Shown piece by piece: positions 26,461 to 35,289 of a stretch of DNA of 64,000 nt. Each line of letters begins with the position of its first letter. The stretch's first letter is position 1. A program made the position numbers and the translations under genes. Below the pieces are notes generated by a model. It saw only the letters and a program-made list of their open reading frames with translations. It made no database searches and was not told the origin of the DNA. The stretch covers positions 1 to 64,000 of the forward strand of contig CAJOKJ010000009.1 in assembly GCA_905235155.1 (NCBI GenBank). Direction: 5' to 3'. This stretch comes from Candidatus Gastranaerophilales bacterium. Lineage in GTDB: Bacteria; Cyanobacteriota; Vampirovibrionia; Gastranaerophilales; Gastranaerophilaceae.

Positions 26461-27516
26461 ATGAAAAAAGATGCAAAAATTTATTTATCAGGTCATAGAG
26501 GCTTGGTAGGAAGTGCAATATTAAGAAGATTACAAAAAGAAGGTTTTACAAACATTGTAACAAGAACCCACAGTGAATTGGATTTATGTAATCAACAAGC
26601 GGTAGAAGAATTTTTTGAAGCAGAAAAACCCGAATATGTAATTCTTGCAGCGGCAAAAGTAGGCGGAATTATGGCAAATTCAACATATCCTGCCGAATTT
26701 ATATATCAAAACCTTATGATAGGCACAAACATTGTTCATGCCAGTTACAAACACGGTGTAAAAAAATTATTAAATCTCGGCTCATCTTGTATCTATCCTA
26801 GAATGGCACCTCAACCAATGAAAGAAGATTGTTTATTAACTTCTGAACTCGAAAAAACAAATGAGGCTTATGCGTTAGCAAAAATTTCAATAATAAAATT
26901 ATGCCGTTATTACAATCAACAATACGGAACAAACTTTATATCCGCAATGCCTACTAACCAATATGGTATTGGTGATAACTTTAATATGGAAACAGCACAC
27001 CTTTTACCGATGATTTTAAGAAGATTTCATCTTGCAAAATTGTTAAAAAACGAAGATTATGAAGCAATAAAACGTGATATAAACCGTTATAAACTCGGTT
27101 GGGGGTTAGACGAAAAAGTTAATGACAATAACATCGAGGAAATACTTAACGAACTTGGTGCATACAAAGATAAAGTTGTCCTATGGGGCGACGGTTCTGT
27201 TTACAGAGAAATGATGTCATCAGATGACCTTGCAGATGCTTGCGTATACTTGCTTATGAACAAAGATTATGAAGAAGTCGGTGAACTTGTAAATATAACA
27301 AAAGGTGACGATATTCAATTAAAAGACTTATTTGAAATAGTGAAACGAGTTGTAGGTTTTGAAGGTAAAATTGTTTATGACAAATCAAAACCTAACGGAA
27401 CACCAAGAAAAATGATGGATGCAACACACATAAAAGAACTTGGTTGGCAGCCTAAAATTGAACTGGAACAGGGTATAAAAGATTTTTATGATTGGTATTT
27501 ATCGCTTGATAAATAA
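26461..27516 (+). CDS. fcl: GDP-L-fucose synthase
   Basis: Fcl (WcaG) is a bifunctional epimerase and NADPH-dependent reductase that makes GDP-L-fucose from the Gmd product. It has the Rossmann motif SGHRGLVGSAI, the phrase LGSSCIYPRMAPQPMKE and the catalytic YALAK. At 351 residues it is somewhat longer than E. coli Fcl (321); the extra residues are an insertion near 195-225. Its product is the donor for the GT10 and GT11 enzymes encoded upstream. The stop is one base from the stop of the convergent isomerase gene, with no terminator between. Confidence 0.95.
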   Translation: MKKDAKIYLSGHRGLVGSAILRRLQKEGFTNIVTRTHSELDLCNQQAVEEFFEAEKPEYVILAAAKVGGIMANSTYPAEFIYQNLMIGTNIVHASYKHGVKKLLNLGSSCIYPRMAPQPMKEDCLLTSELEKTNEAYALAKISIIKLCRYYNQQYGTNFISAMPTNQYGIGDNFNMETAHLLPMILRRFHLAKLLKNEDYEAIKRDINRYKLGWGLDEKVNDNNIEEILNELGAYKDKVVLWGDGSVYREMMSSDDLADACVYLLMNKDYEEVGELVNITKGDDIQLKDLFEIVKRVVGFEGKIVYDKSKPNGTPRKMMDATHIKELGWQPKIELEQGIKDFYDWYLSLDK

Positions 27517-27517
27517 T

Positions 27518-28279
27518 CTATTTTTTCATAAATTCAATATCTTCCATTACTCTTTCTAAACCTTCTGTATTCTTTTTAGTAATAGTTTCAAGAGTCCAAT
27601 TCAAATTTTTGTCTAATAACGGAAATATTTTATCCCATTCATAATCACCATCTTTCAAGTGATAATGAATATCTATTCTGTTATTGTATTCACCGTCGCT
27701 TATGTGATAAGACTGTGGCTTCAATTCTAAAAATTGCTTTACATATTCCAACTGATTAATATCTTGAGAAACAGCGGAACAAAAGGCATGTCCGATATCT
27801 AAATTAAATCCGCAATCGTAATTATCTTTTATATATTTTATTTCTTCAATGGTAGCACCCCTGCACACCATAGAATCAGGTTTTCTTGGTGCAACAAAAG
27901 GTTTGTTTTCTATACGCATTTTGTAAGGTTTTAATATTTCAATTTGCCTTACAATTTCCTCAACACTTCCGTCCATACCACCATGAACAACCGTGTATTC
28001 AGCATCAAGTTCTTTGCCGTATTCATTTACAACTTCGTAAGCTTTTTTATTATCTTCAAAATATGATTTATCCGCAAGATTGACATGTTGGCTAAAATGC
28101 GGGGCATGAATCGTAAAATTAATACCGTATTTTTCTTTAAAATCACACCAATTTTTCAGATAATTAATTGCGTTAGGATAAACATATAATTCTATGTAGT
28201 CATAGTTATCTTTATATTTAATCAAATCTTCTTTATATTGTTCAAATTGGTCTGAAAATTGTTTTATACCTATTCTCAT
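27518..28279 (-). CDS. Sugar phosphate isomerase/epimerase-like TIM barrel
   Basis: A 253-residue protein of the xylose isomerase-like TIM-barrel superfamily (AP endonuclease 2 family). Metal ligand candidates are in FTIHAPH, TVVHGG, RIENKP, NLDIGHAF and the late YHISDG, the order expected in this fold. The substrate is unknown. It is the last gene of a six-gene minus-strand operon that includes rfbA and rfbD. Confidence 0.75.
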   Translation of the reverse strand: MRIGIKQFSDQFEQYKEDLIKYKDNYDYIELYVYPNAINYLKNWCDFKEKYGINFTIHAPHFSQHVNLADKSYFEDNKKAYEVVNEYGKELDAEYTVVHGGMDGSVEEIVRQIEILKPYKMRIENKPFVAPRKPDSMVCRGATIEEIKYIKDNYDCGFNLDIGHAFCSAVSQDINQLEYVKQFLELKPQSYHISDGEYNNRIDIHYHLKDGDYEWDKIFPLLDKNLNWTLETITKKNTEGLERVMEDIEFMKK

Positions 28280-29155
28280 TTAAACCTCTATTAGTTTTTT
28301 CACGTAATCTAAATATTCATTATCTACATATTGAGATATGACTTTTTTTAATTTTTCTTTACTAATATATCCCATTCTGTATGCAACTTCTTCAAGGCAG
28401 GCTATTTTGATACCTTGATTTTCTTCAACAGTTTGCACATATTGAGAAGCACGCATCAGTGAATTATGTGTACCCGTATCAAGCCAAGCAAAACCTCTGC
28501 CAAGTTTTTCAACATTAAGTTTTTGTTTTTCCAAATAAATTTTATTCAAATCCGTTATTTCTAATTCTCCTCTCGCAGAAGGTTTTAGAGCTTTTGCATA
28601 TTCAACAACTTTATTATCATAAAAATACAAACCGGTTACGGCATAATTTGACTTTGGATTTTCAGGTTTTTCTTCTATTGAAACAGCTTTATTATTTTTA
28701 TCAATTTCGACAACACCAAAACGTTGAGCATCTTTAACTTCATACGCAAATATTGTTGCTCCACCGGTTGTTTCTGTATTTTTAACAACATCTTTTAGTT
28801 GACCTGAAAATTTAGGCCCATAAAAAATATTATCACCCAAAATTAATGCAACACTATCATCTCCAATAAAATCTTCACCTAAAATAAATGCTTGAGCCAG
28901 TCCGTCCGGAGATGGTTGTTCTTTATAACTAAAGTTTATACCAAAATTTGAGCCGTCACCAAGTATTTTTTGAAAATTCGGTAAATCATTTGGTGTTGAA
29001 ATTATAAGAATATCCATTATTCCGGCAAGCATAAGAACTGATATCGGATAATATATCATCGGCTTATCATATATTGGCAATAATTGCTTTGAAATTGCAA
29101 TTGTTGATGGATAAAGTCTTGTTCCTGCTCCGCCTGCTAATATTATACCTTTCAA
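28280..29155 (-). CDS. rfbA: Glucose-1-phosphate thymidylyltransferase
   Basis: RfbA (RmlA) makes dTDP-glucose from glucose-1-phosphate and dTTP. The signature [16 protein letters not shown] at residues 3-18, [16 protein letters not shown] and the acidic LGDNIFYG are all present. The length of 291 is standard. It follows rfbD by 15 bases. rfbB and rfbC are not in this window, so the pathway to dTDP-rhamnose would need genes elsewhere. Confidence 0.95.
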   Translation of the reverse strand: MKGIILAGGAGTRLYPSTIAISKQLLPIYDKPMIYYPISVLMLAGIMDILIISTPNDLPNFQKILGDGSNFGINFSYKEQPSPDGLAQAFILGEDFIGDDSVALILGDNIFYGPKFSGQLKDVVKNTETTGGATIFAYEVKDAQRFGVVEIDKNNKAVSIEEKPENPKSNYAVTGLYFYDNKVVEYAKALKPSARGELEITDLNKIYLEKQKLNVEKLGRGFAWLDTGTHNSLMRASQYVQTVEENQGIKIACLEEVAYRMGYISKEKLKKVISQYVDNEYLDYVKKLIEV

Positions 29156-29170
29156 TTATAAAATCCTTTC

Positions 29171-30004
29171 TTAATCAATTCTTAGTGCCAAATAACTTTT
29201 TAACGACTTTTTCCAGTTATCGCAAACTCCGTTATTTTCCATTACTGAATATTTTGGACGTTTCGCCTTTGTTTTATATCCTTCATCACCGCAAGGCAAT
29301 AATTTTGCATTTATATTTGTAAGTTTAAATATTTCTTTTGCAAAATTGTACCAAGAAGTTTCACCACTTCCGCAAATGTGATATATCCCATATTCTGCTT
29401 CTTCTTCGATTAATTCACATAAAGCTTCGGATAAATCAACTGTCCAGGTTGGACAACCTATTTGAATATCTGTAACTTTTATTTCCTTATTATCATTTGC
29501 AAGATTTATCATGGTTTCAACAAAGTTTTTTCCGTGATGACCGTATAACCAACTTGTTCTTACAATATAATACTTATCACATATTTTTTGAACAGCTTTT
29601 TCTGCTTCAAATTTTGTTTTTCCATAAACATTTATAGGATTTGGTTCATCATTAGGCTGATATTTGTCCTTTTTTTCTCCGTCAAATACATAGTCAGTTG
29701 AAATTAAAACCATTACTGCATTAGTAGATTTACAGGCTTTTGCAACATTTTCGGTTCCAATAACATTTATTTTTCGAGAAAGTTCTTTTTCATCTTCTGC
29801 CTTATCGACATTCGTGTATGCGGCACAATGAATTACTATATCAGGGCTTTCGCCTTTAATAAATTTTTTTACTTGTAATTCGTTTGTTATGTCAAGATTT
29901 TCAATATCCGTTTCTACAATTTCATCAATAAAATCAGCATCTTCAAGTATAGGACACAAATCTTGTCCCAGCATTCCATTTGCACCTGTTACTAAAACTT
30001 TCAT
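29171..30004 (-). CDS. rfbD: dTDP-4-dehydrorhamnose reductase
   Basis: RfbD (RmlD) is the NADPH-dependent reductase of the last step to dTDP-L-rhamnose. Visible are VTGANGMLGQDL, the AAYTNVDKAE motif, STDYVFDG and the catalytic YGKTKFEAE. The length of 277 is normal. Its start overlaps the stop of the HpcH-like gene by four bases (ATGA). Confidence 0.92.
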   Translation of the reverse strand: MKVLVTGANGMLGQDLCPILEDADFIDEIVETDIENLDITNELQVKKFIKGESPDIVIHCAAYTNVDKAEDEKELSRKINVIGTENVAKACKSTNAVMVLISTDYVFDGEKKDKYQPNDEPNPINVYGKTKFEAEKAVQKICDKYYIVRTSWLYGHHGKNFVETMINLANDNKEIKVTDIQIGCPTWTVDLSEALCELIEEEAEYGIYHICGSGETSWYNFAKEIFKLTNINAKLLPCGDEGYKTKAKRPKYSVMENNGVCDNWKKSLKSYLALRID

Positions 30005-30726
30005 ACCAATTCCTTTATTTTTAGCGAATTTTCAATAAAATGTATTCTTTCTATATCTTCTTTATATGATTTATTTTTGAATTTTAATGTACTCAATTCA
30101 AAAGTTAAAAATTTTTCTAAATTTTCTTCATTCAAACTTTCAGCATCAAAAATAATTTTTCTGGTTTCTATTGCAGACAAATACGGTATTTTTGATATAA
30201 ATTCTTTTGAATTATAATTTATTTTTCCGCCAATTATAAACTTTTTACCATTTTTTTTGCATATATCAGATAGTTTTTGACAGTATTGCAAAATAATTTC
30301 GTCATTTGGATTTTCAATTTCCAGTGATTTTTTTAAATCACTTCTACCAAGAACTATACCGGATATTTTTTTATCACATTTCTCTATAATTTCATCTAAA
30401 TTATCAAATGCTGTTTTTGTTTCTATGTTTATAAATAAGTCGGGATATCCCTTTCCATATACCTGATTAACGCATAATAAGAATTTTTCAACGGCATAAG
30501 CAGACTCAACCATTGGTGCAACAATATAATTTGCACACATTTTTTTACACAAATGCAAGTCTTGAATAGAAGAAAAACCACCAAGTTTTACACATAGGTT
30601 TAAATCTACCCTATGCACAAGTTCAGCAAGTTCAAATGCTGATTTCTCATCATAAAACTCGCTTTCATATTCCAGTTTTATACCTGTTACACCAAGTTTC
30701 TTTATATCAATTAATTCTTTTAGCAT
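30001..30726 (-). CDS. HpcH/HpaI aldolase-like TIM-barrel protein
   Basis: The protein resembles the HpcH/HpaI aldolase and citrate lyase beta family: a barrel with IVAPMVES, INIETKTAFDNLDEI and GIVLGRSDL, which correspond to the usual metal-binding Glu and the GxxDL segment. It is 241 residues, a little short. Its start overlaps the LdpA-like gene by seven bases, so the two proteins are probably produced together. No substrate can be named. Confidence 0.6.
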   Translation of the reverse strand: MLKELIDIKKLGVTGIKLEYESEFYDEKSAFELAELVHRVDLNLCVKLGGFSSIQDLHLCKKMCANYIVAPMVESAYAVEKFLLCVNQVYGKGYPDLFINIETKTAFDNLDEIIEKCDKKISGIVLGRSDLKKSLEIENPNDEIILQYCQKLSDICKKNGKKFIIGGKINYNSKEFISKIPYLSAIETRKIIFDAESLNEENLEKFLTFELSTLKFKNKSYKEDIERIHFIENSLKIKELV

Positions 30727-31646
30727 GATTTTACAAGTTTTGAAGCAATTTTTAAAGCCTCGTCAAAACTCATTTTATCACATAAATAATCTTTTACAAT
30801 TTTTCTTGCATACGAGCCGACAGCAACACCATTGATTTCAACTCCACATAACTTAGCAAGTGCTTTTGATTTAGAATTTGTACCACCGGAAATAATAACA
30901 TAGGCAGGAATGTCTGCTTTTCTTACAATATCCGCACAAGCAACCGCCTGAAGCGTCGAATTATAATCATCAACTCCTCCGCTCATTGGGGTTCCGTCAG
31001 CTTGAATAATCGTTAATTTACCAAATCTTAATTTAAACATATTTTTTATACGTTCAACAAATTTTTCGTTAGAAAGTTTTGCTCTATCTATACAAATGCT
31101 TAAAACGCCATCAAAAATAGAATTAATAATATTCCATTTTTCAAAAACATCTTCATCATTATCACTTACTGCGTGAAATTCAATACAATCAACACCCTCT
31201 TTTATAATTTCCGGTAAAATCTTGTTTAAATCAGTAGGTCTGTTAAACATCTTAATAGCATCATACGCACAGACACGAAAACATTTTTCACAACCTATAC
31301 ATTTTGATTCATCAACAATACAACTTTTAATTGCTCTTTGTTCACATACTGAAAAACATTTCATACATCTTTTGCAGTTTTCAGTGATTATTGAAGCTTT
31401 GTTTACGTGTGGGTCGCCTTTTATACCAACAGAAACGCAAATAAATCTGTTATCTGTAATTCCTGCTTTCCTAAGTCCCATCTTTGCGGCTCTTATAACT
31501 TCAATATTTGCGGAAACATCAAAAATATTACAACCGGCTTTTGAATACAAATAAACAAGTTTTTCAACTTCGTCAGCATTTTCATTACCCGCTCCGCAAA
31601 CAAGTTTAAAACAGTTTTTACTTTTTAAAATATCTTCAAGTATCAT
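30720..31646 (-). CDS. ldpA: LdpA-like double 4Fe-4S protein
   Basis: This resembles LdpA, the light-dependent period protein of cyanobacteria, an iron-sulfur protein that senses redox state for the circadian clock. Residues 14-60 (KLVCGAGNEN, then LVYLYSKAGCNIFDVSAN) match the family opening. Two ferredoxin motifs follow (Cys91, 94, 97, 101 and Cys116, 119, 122, 126). The C-terminal half is a predicted alpha/beta domain with QADGTPMSGG and ISGGTNSKS. At 308 residues it is slightly shorter than cyanobacterial LdpA as I recall it. This host has no photosynthesis genes here, so the ancestral role may be redox-linked metabolism with the adjacent aldolase-like protein. Confidence 0.6.
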   Translation of the reverse strand: MILEDILKSKNCFKLVCGAGNENADEVEKLVYLYSKAGCNIFDVSANIEVIRAAKMGLRKAGITDNRFICVSVGIKGDPHVNKASIITENCKRCMKCFSVCEQRAIKSCIVDESKCIGCEKCFRVCAYDAIKMFNRPTDLNKILPEIIKEGVDCIEFHAVSDNDEDVFEKWNIINSIFDGVLSICIDRAKLSNEKFVERIKNMFKLRFGKLTIIQADGTPMSGGVDDYNSTLQAVACADIVRKADIPAYVIISGGTNSKSKALAKLCGVEINGVAVGSYARKIVKDYLCDKMSFDEALKIASKLVKSC

Positions 31647-31650
31647 CTAT

Positions 31651-32631
31651 CTAATTTTTTATAACGTTACCTTTGTTATCCAAAATTCTCCAATATCCGT
31701 CCAGTAACACATTTGTTCGACCTTTATACTGAACATCACTGTATATAGGAGAAATGACAGTAAAATCATCATCAGAACAGAATATAACACCAAATCTTTC
31801 ATCTGTCTGAGTTCTAAAAATTAATGTTTTCTTTTTTTTATAATCCTGTTCATTTAGCAAATCAATACTTTCATATACCGGTTCCGAAATAACAATACCA
31901 ACAGGAGAAATCAAGCCTTCTTTATTATTGTGCAATATTTTATACGTTGTATTGTATGACTTAATATCCTCATATTTAGGTTTTATAATCTGTACAATAC
32001 CGTTGTGATAACACAACAAACCTACAAATTTATCAGAAAACAATTTCCAAACATTTTTATCAATTTGTTCTATGTTTCTATATATAGGATTTGCGACCAT
32101 TTTATATAATTTTTTATCATACAAACCGTAATATTTTGTATTTCTAATAAGCAGAACATCCGGATTTTCAGTTAAACGTATATCTTCATACTTTGCCTGT
32201 AATAAAACACCGCCTTTTGCATTAATTAAACCTTGTTTCTCGCCTATCTTTGTTTTATACAAATCATTATCAGCATCAAATAATTCTATATTGTCATAAA
32301 TAAATTTGGTTATACTTTTACCTTTTTCATCCACCAAGCCATATTTTTTAAGCTTTCCTAATTTGTAAATATTTTTACTTATTATACCGCTTTTTGTTTG
32401 GACTTTTGCTATATCTAAAGGCTCTGCTGCATCTAACGAACTGCTATCACGAAATTCAATTTCATTTTTACGTGGTTTGCCTTCCAAATTACCTTCCGAA
32501 ATACTCATCTGAGTATTGTTTTTTTGAAAAAATCTATCTTTAAGTGCATCCACACTAAAATTTGCTCTAAAAGTAACAAACCCTAAGAACAAAAATATCA
32601 ATAAATAAACAAAAAACTTAATATATTTCAT
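31651..32631 (-). CDS. Membrane-anchored WG-repeat protein
   Basis: One N-terminal membrane segment (residues 2-18) is followed by a low-complexity linker and at least five WG-type beta repeats (for example KYGLVDEKGKSI and KQGLINAKGGVLL), probably exported. I use the ATG at 32631, because the longer frame from 32673 would run through the promoter -10 and lacks a start before the hydrophobic segment. It is the first gene of the operon reaching 27518 and ends four bases before the LdpA-like gene. WG repeats usually serve as binding surfaces. Confidence 0.7.
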   Translation of the reverse strand: MKYIKFFVYLLIFLFLGFVTFRANFSVDALKDRFFQKNNTQMSISEGNLEGKPRKNEIEFRDSSSLDAAEPLDIAKVQTKSGIISKNIYKLGKLKKYGLVDEKGKSITKFIYDNIELFDADNDLYKTKIGEKQGLINAKGGVLLQAKYEDIRLTENPDVLLIRNTKYYGLYDKKLYKMVANPIYRNIEQIDKNVWKLFSDKFVGLLCYHNGIVQIIKPKYEDIKSYNTTYKILHNNKEGLISPVGIVISEPVYESIDLLNEQDYKKKKTLIFRTQTDERFGVIFCSDDDFTVISPIYSDVQYKGRTNVLLDGYWRILDNKGNVIKN

Positions 32632-32640
32632 AGTTTCCAC

Positions 32641-32687
32641 ATGATACTCAAAATAAATTTCACTGTCAAACAAATTTGTGGTACAAT
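32641..32687. promoter_or_regulatory. Divergent overlapping promoters of the WG operon and ugd
   Basis: Minus strand: TTGACA (32664-32669), 17-base spacer, TATCAT (32641-32646). Plus strand: TTCACT (32659-32664), 17-base spacer, TACAAT (32682-32687). The -35 elements touch, so the two promoters probably compete. Confidence 0.7.
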
Positions 32688-32705
32688 GATTAAAAGGAGT
32701 ATGAA

Positions 32706-34007
32706 ATGAAAATTTGTGTAATTGGAACAGGATATGTAGGTTTAGTTGCAGGAACTTGCCTTGCAGAAATGGGAAATGATGTTATATGTGTTGATAATAA
32801 TGAAGAAAAATTGGCACAATTAAAAAATGGTATTATCCCTATCTTTGAACCGGGATTGGAAGAATTAATAAAAACAAATGTTTCTGAAAACAGATTATCA
32901 TTTTCATCAGACTTAAAATCAGCAGTTGAAAAATCTTTATTATGCTTTATCGCAGTAGGAACACCTCAAGGAGAAGACGGCTCTGCGGATTTACAATACG
33001 TTTGTCAAGTTGCAGAAAGTATTGGCGAAGCAATGAATGATTACAAGGTTATTGTAGATAAATCAACTGTTCCTGTTGGTACTGCCGAAAAAGTTACGGC
33101 AATAATAAAATCAAAAACAAATCACACTTTTGACGTTGTTTCAAATCCTGAATTTTTAAAACAAGGTGCAGCAGTCGAAGACTTTTTGAAGCCTGACAGA
33201 GTTGTTGTAGGTTCCAATTCAGAAAAAGCAACAAAAATCATGCAAGAACTTTATGCACCATTTGTAAGAACAGGTAATCCTGTAATTATCATGGATGTAA
33301 AATCTGCTGAAATGACAAAATATGCATCTAATGCCTTTTTGGCAGTAAAAATTTCTTATGCAAATGAAATCGCCAATATTTGTGAAAAAGTAGGTGCTGA
33401 CGCAGAAAAGGTTAGAATCGGTATGTGCAGCGACAAACGTATAGGCTCTCAATTCTTATTTCCGGGATTAGGCTATGGCGGAAGTTGTTTTCCAAAAGAT
33501 GTAAAAGCTATTCTAAATACAGCAAAACAATATCACTGTGACTACCAAATGCTTGAAGCCGCAGACAATATTAATAAACTACAAAGAAAACTGTTTGTTG
33601 ATAAAATTTTAAAACATTTTGATAATGATGTAAAAGGTAAAACAATTGCTGTTTGGGGGCTTGCGTTCAAACCAAAAACAGATGATATGAGAGAAGCACC
33701 TTCCATTACAATTATAAATACATTACTTGAACAAGGTGCTAATATTAAAGCCTACGACCCGAAAGCTATTGAAAGTGCAAAATTTCATTTTGGAAATAAA
33801 ATAACTTATACAAAAAGTTCTTATGAAGCCTTAGAAAATACTGAAGCACTTTTGCTTTTGACTGAATGGAATGAATTTAGAAATCCTGATTTTGAAAGAA
33901 TAAAAACTCTAATGAAAGCTCCTGTTATTTTTGACGGAAGAAACCAATATAACAATAAAAATGTTAAAGAATTAGGTTTTACGTATTACCGAATCGGGAA
34001 GGCATAA
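32706..34007 (+). CDS. ugd: UDP-glucose 6-dehydrogenase
   Basis: Ugd oxidises UDP-glucose to UDP-glucuronate with two NAD. The N-terminal Rossmann motif GTGYVGLVAGTCLAEMG, the FLKQGAAVEDFLKPDR segment and the catalytic cysteine in GYGGSCFPKD are intact. The length (433) is standard. AAAAGGAG lies four bases before the ATG. It supplies UDP-glucuronate for surface glycans. The 3' end overlaps the convergent membrane-protein gene by 29 bases. Confidence 0.96.
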   Translation: MKICVIGTGYVGLVAGTCLAEMGNDVICVDNNEEKLAQLKNGIIPIFEPGLEELIKTNVSENRLSFSSDLKSAVEKSLLCFIAVGTPQGEDGSADLQYVCQVAESIGEAMNDYKVIVDKSTVPVGTAEKVTAIIKSKTNHTFDVVSNPEFLKQGAAVEDFLKPDRVVVGSNSEKATKIMQELYAPFVRTGNPVIIMDVKSAEMTKYASNAFLAVKISYANEIANICEKVGADAEKVRIGMCSDKRIGSQFLFPGLGYGGSCFPKDVKAILNTAKQYHCDYQMLEAADNINKLQRKLFVDKILKHFDNDVKGKTIAVWGLAFKPKTDDMREAPSITIINTLLEQGANIKAYDPKAIESAKFHFGNKITYTKSSYEALENTEALLLLTEWNEFRNPDFERIKTLMKAPVIFDGRNQYNNKNVKELGFTYYRIGKA

Positions 34008-34638
34008 AAGGTTTAATATCTTTTAGTAAATCAGAATATTCATCTTTTCTGTCAGCGGTTAAATCATAATCGAGATTAATTTTAATCATATTATTCGGCA
34101 AAAAATAACTTTCTATTTTTTTGAATATATTTGCTTTGCTCAAAAATTCTTTTTTATACTTTGTATATATAATTGGTGTTTTTGACTCTACAACAAGATG
34201 TGCCCACAAAAATCCCCTTAAAAAATCGACAATTACACAGAAAGATTTGGCAAAAACAAACATATAAACTACATATTCAATTAAACTTTTTTTGTTATAA
34301 AAAGATTTTCTATAATTTAGATATTCAATTTTTTCAATCTTTTGCCAAGAAATAAGTTGCTTTAATTTGCAGTCGTATATTCCATCACTATTAACTTTTA
34401 TATAATATGGTGAAAAGAATTTCATAATAAGAGAAATGAGCATTATAGAACAATCTTTAACAGCCATAATAAATATCGCCACAAGAAAATAAAATTGTAT
34501 ATGAAAATTATAAGAAAAAGTTTTAGGATCTTGCAAAAGCATCCATAAAAACATCGCAACAGTCGGCGTAAAAATTGCCATTATAACAATGCCTATAAAT
34601 ATTAATGCTCGTTCTTCTTTTATTACTTTTTCAGCCAT
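33979..34638 (-). CDS. Membrane protein of unknown function, possible bacterial PH domain
   Basis: A 219-residue protein with two N-terminal membrane helices (about 13-33 and 47-71) and a soluble part with SDGIYDCKLKQLISWQKIEKIEY, a pattern seen in bacterial PH-like domains. A third hydrophobic stretch lies near 120-140. I do not recognise a family with confidence. It overlaps the ugd 3' end and follows the tRNA terminator; no ribosome site is evident. Confidence 0.55.
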   Translation of the reverse strand: MAEKVIKEERALIFIGIVIMAIFTPTVAMFLWMLLQDPKTFSYNFHIQFYFLVAIFIMAVKDCSIMLISLIMKFFSPYYIKVNSDGIYDCKLKQLISWQKIEKIEYLNYRKSFYNKKSLIEYVVYMFVFAKSFCVIVDFLRGFLWAHLVVESKTPIIYTKYKKEFLSKANIFKKIESYFLPNNMIKINLDYDLTADRKDEYSDLLKDIKPFMPSRFGNT

Positions 34639-34645
34639 ATATCAA

Positions 34646-34667
34646 CAAAAAAGAGCCTCACGGCTCT
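34646..34667 (-). terminator. Terminator of tRNA-Ile
   Basis: AGAGCC and GGCTCT form a stem around TCAC, followed on the minus strand by six T residues. Confidence 0.85.
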
Positions 34668-34679
34668 GTATTATTTAAA

Positions 34680-34756
34680 TGGTGGGCCATCCAAGACTCG
34701 AACTTGGGACCTCTCGCTTATCAGGCGAACGCTCTAACCACCTGAGCTAATAGCCC
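34680..34756 (-). tRNA. tRNA-Ile (GAT anticodon)
   Basis: The minus strand folds as a complete tRNA: acceptor GGGCTAT with ATGGCCC, D-arm with AGCTCAGG, anticodon loop CTGATAA giving anticodon GAT, T-arm with GTTCGAG, and an encoded CCA end (34680-34682). It stands alone with its own promoter and terminator. This isoacceptor is often found inside rRNA operons, but no rRNA is present here. Confidence 0.97.
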
Positions 34757-34775
34757 GCAACTACTGCGTAGTTAT

Positions 34776-34804
34776 AATCTATCATAAATATTTTTTAAAA
34801 TCAA
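34776..34804 (-). promoter_or_regulatory. tRNA-Ile promoter
   Basis: On the minus strand: TTGATT, 17-base spacer, TAGATT with an upstream TGA (extended -10). The predicted start is about 13 bases before the mature tRNA 5' end. Confidence 0.65.
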
Positions 34805-34820
34805 GTATTTAATTTAAAAA

Positions 34821-35177
34821 TCAATCTATACTAAATTTTTTCTTAAAATAGGTATATGCAATATCTAACTTTGTATTAATTTCCAAAATTTCTTTATATT
34901 GTTCTTCTTTTCCTTCATATTCATTTGAAAGAGGATATTTATTTTTTAATTCCAAATACTTTTCTTTTATATGTTCAAAATCAGCACCTTCTTTTAAATT
35001 TAACGTGAGATAATGTACCTGTTCAGTAGTTAAGGTTGCATCTTTCGGGAAAAAATTACCGCCTACATCTTGTTCAGCTTGTTCAAGAATATCATCCATC
35101 TTCTTGAATAATTCTGAAGTTGAAGGTTCTTTTTGGGTAAGAATTAAACTTTTCAGCGATTTTATTATATCTTTCAT
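34821..35177 (-). CDS. Small protein with a degenerate J-like helical segment
   Basis: I do not recognise a named family for this 118-residue acidic protein. Its C-terminal half (IKEKYLELKNKYP, then YKEILEINTKLDIAYTYFKKKF) looks like helices II and III of a DnaJ domain without the HPD motif. The start has no ribosome site; a TAAATT -10 ends five bases before the ATG, with TTTACA 17 bases further upstream, so a leaderless transcript is likely. Confidence 0.55.
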   Translation of the reverse strand: MKDIIKSLKSLILTQKEPSTSELFKKMDDILEQAEQDVGGNFFPKDATLTTEQVHYLTLNLKEGADFEHIKEKYLELKNKYPLSNEYEGKEEQYKEILEINTKLDIAYTYFKKKFSID

Positions 35178-35289
35178 ACTGCAATTTAATCACATAAAAA
35201 CAAATTGTAAAGTTTACACTTTTATTTGACAATTTTAAGTTCTAAATATTTTTATAAATAATATCATTATAAAAATAAGGATAACATTT

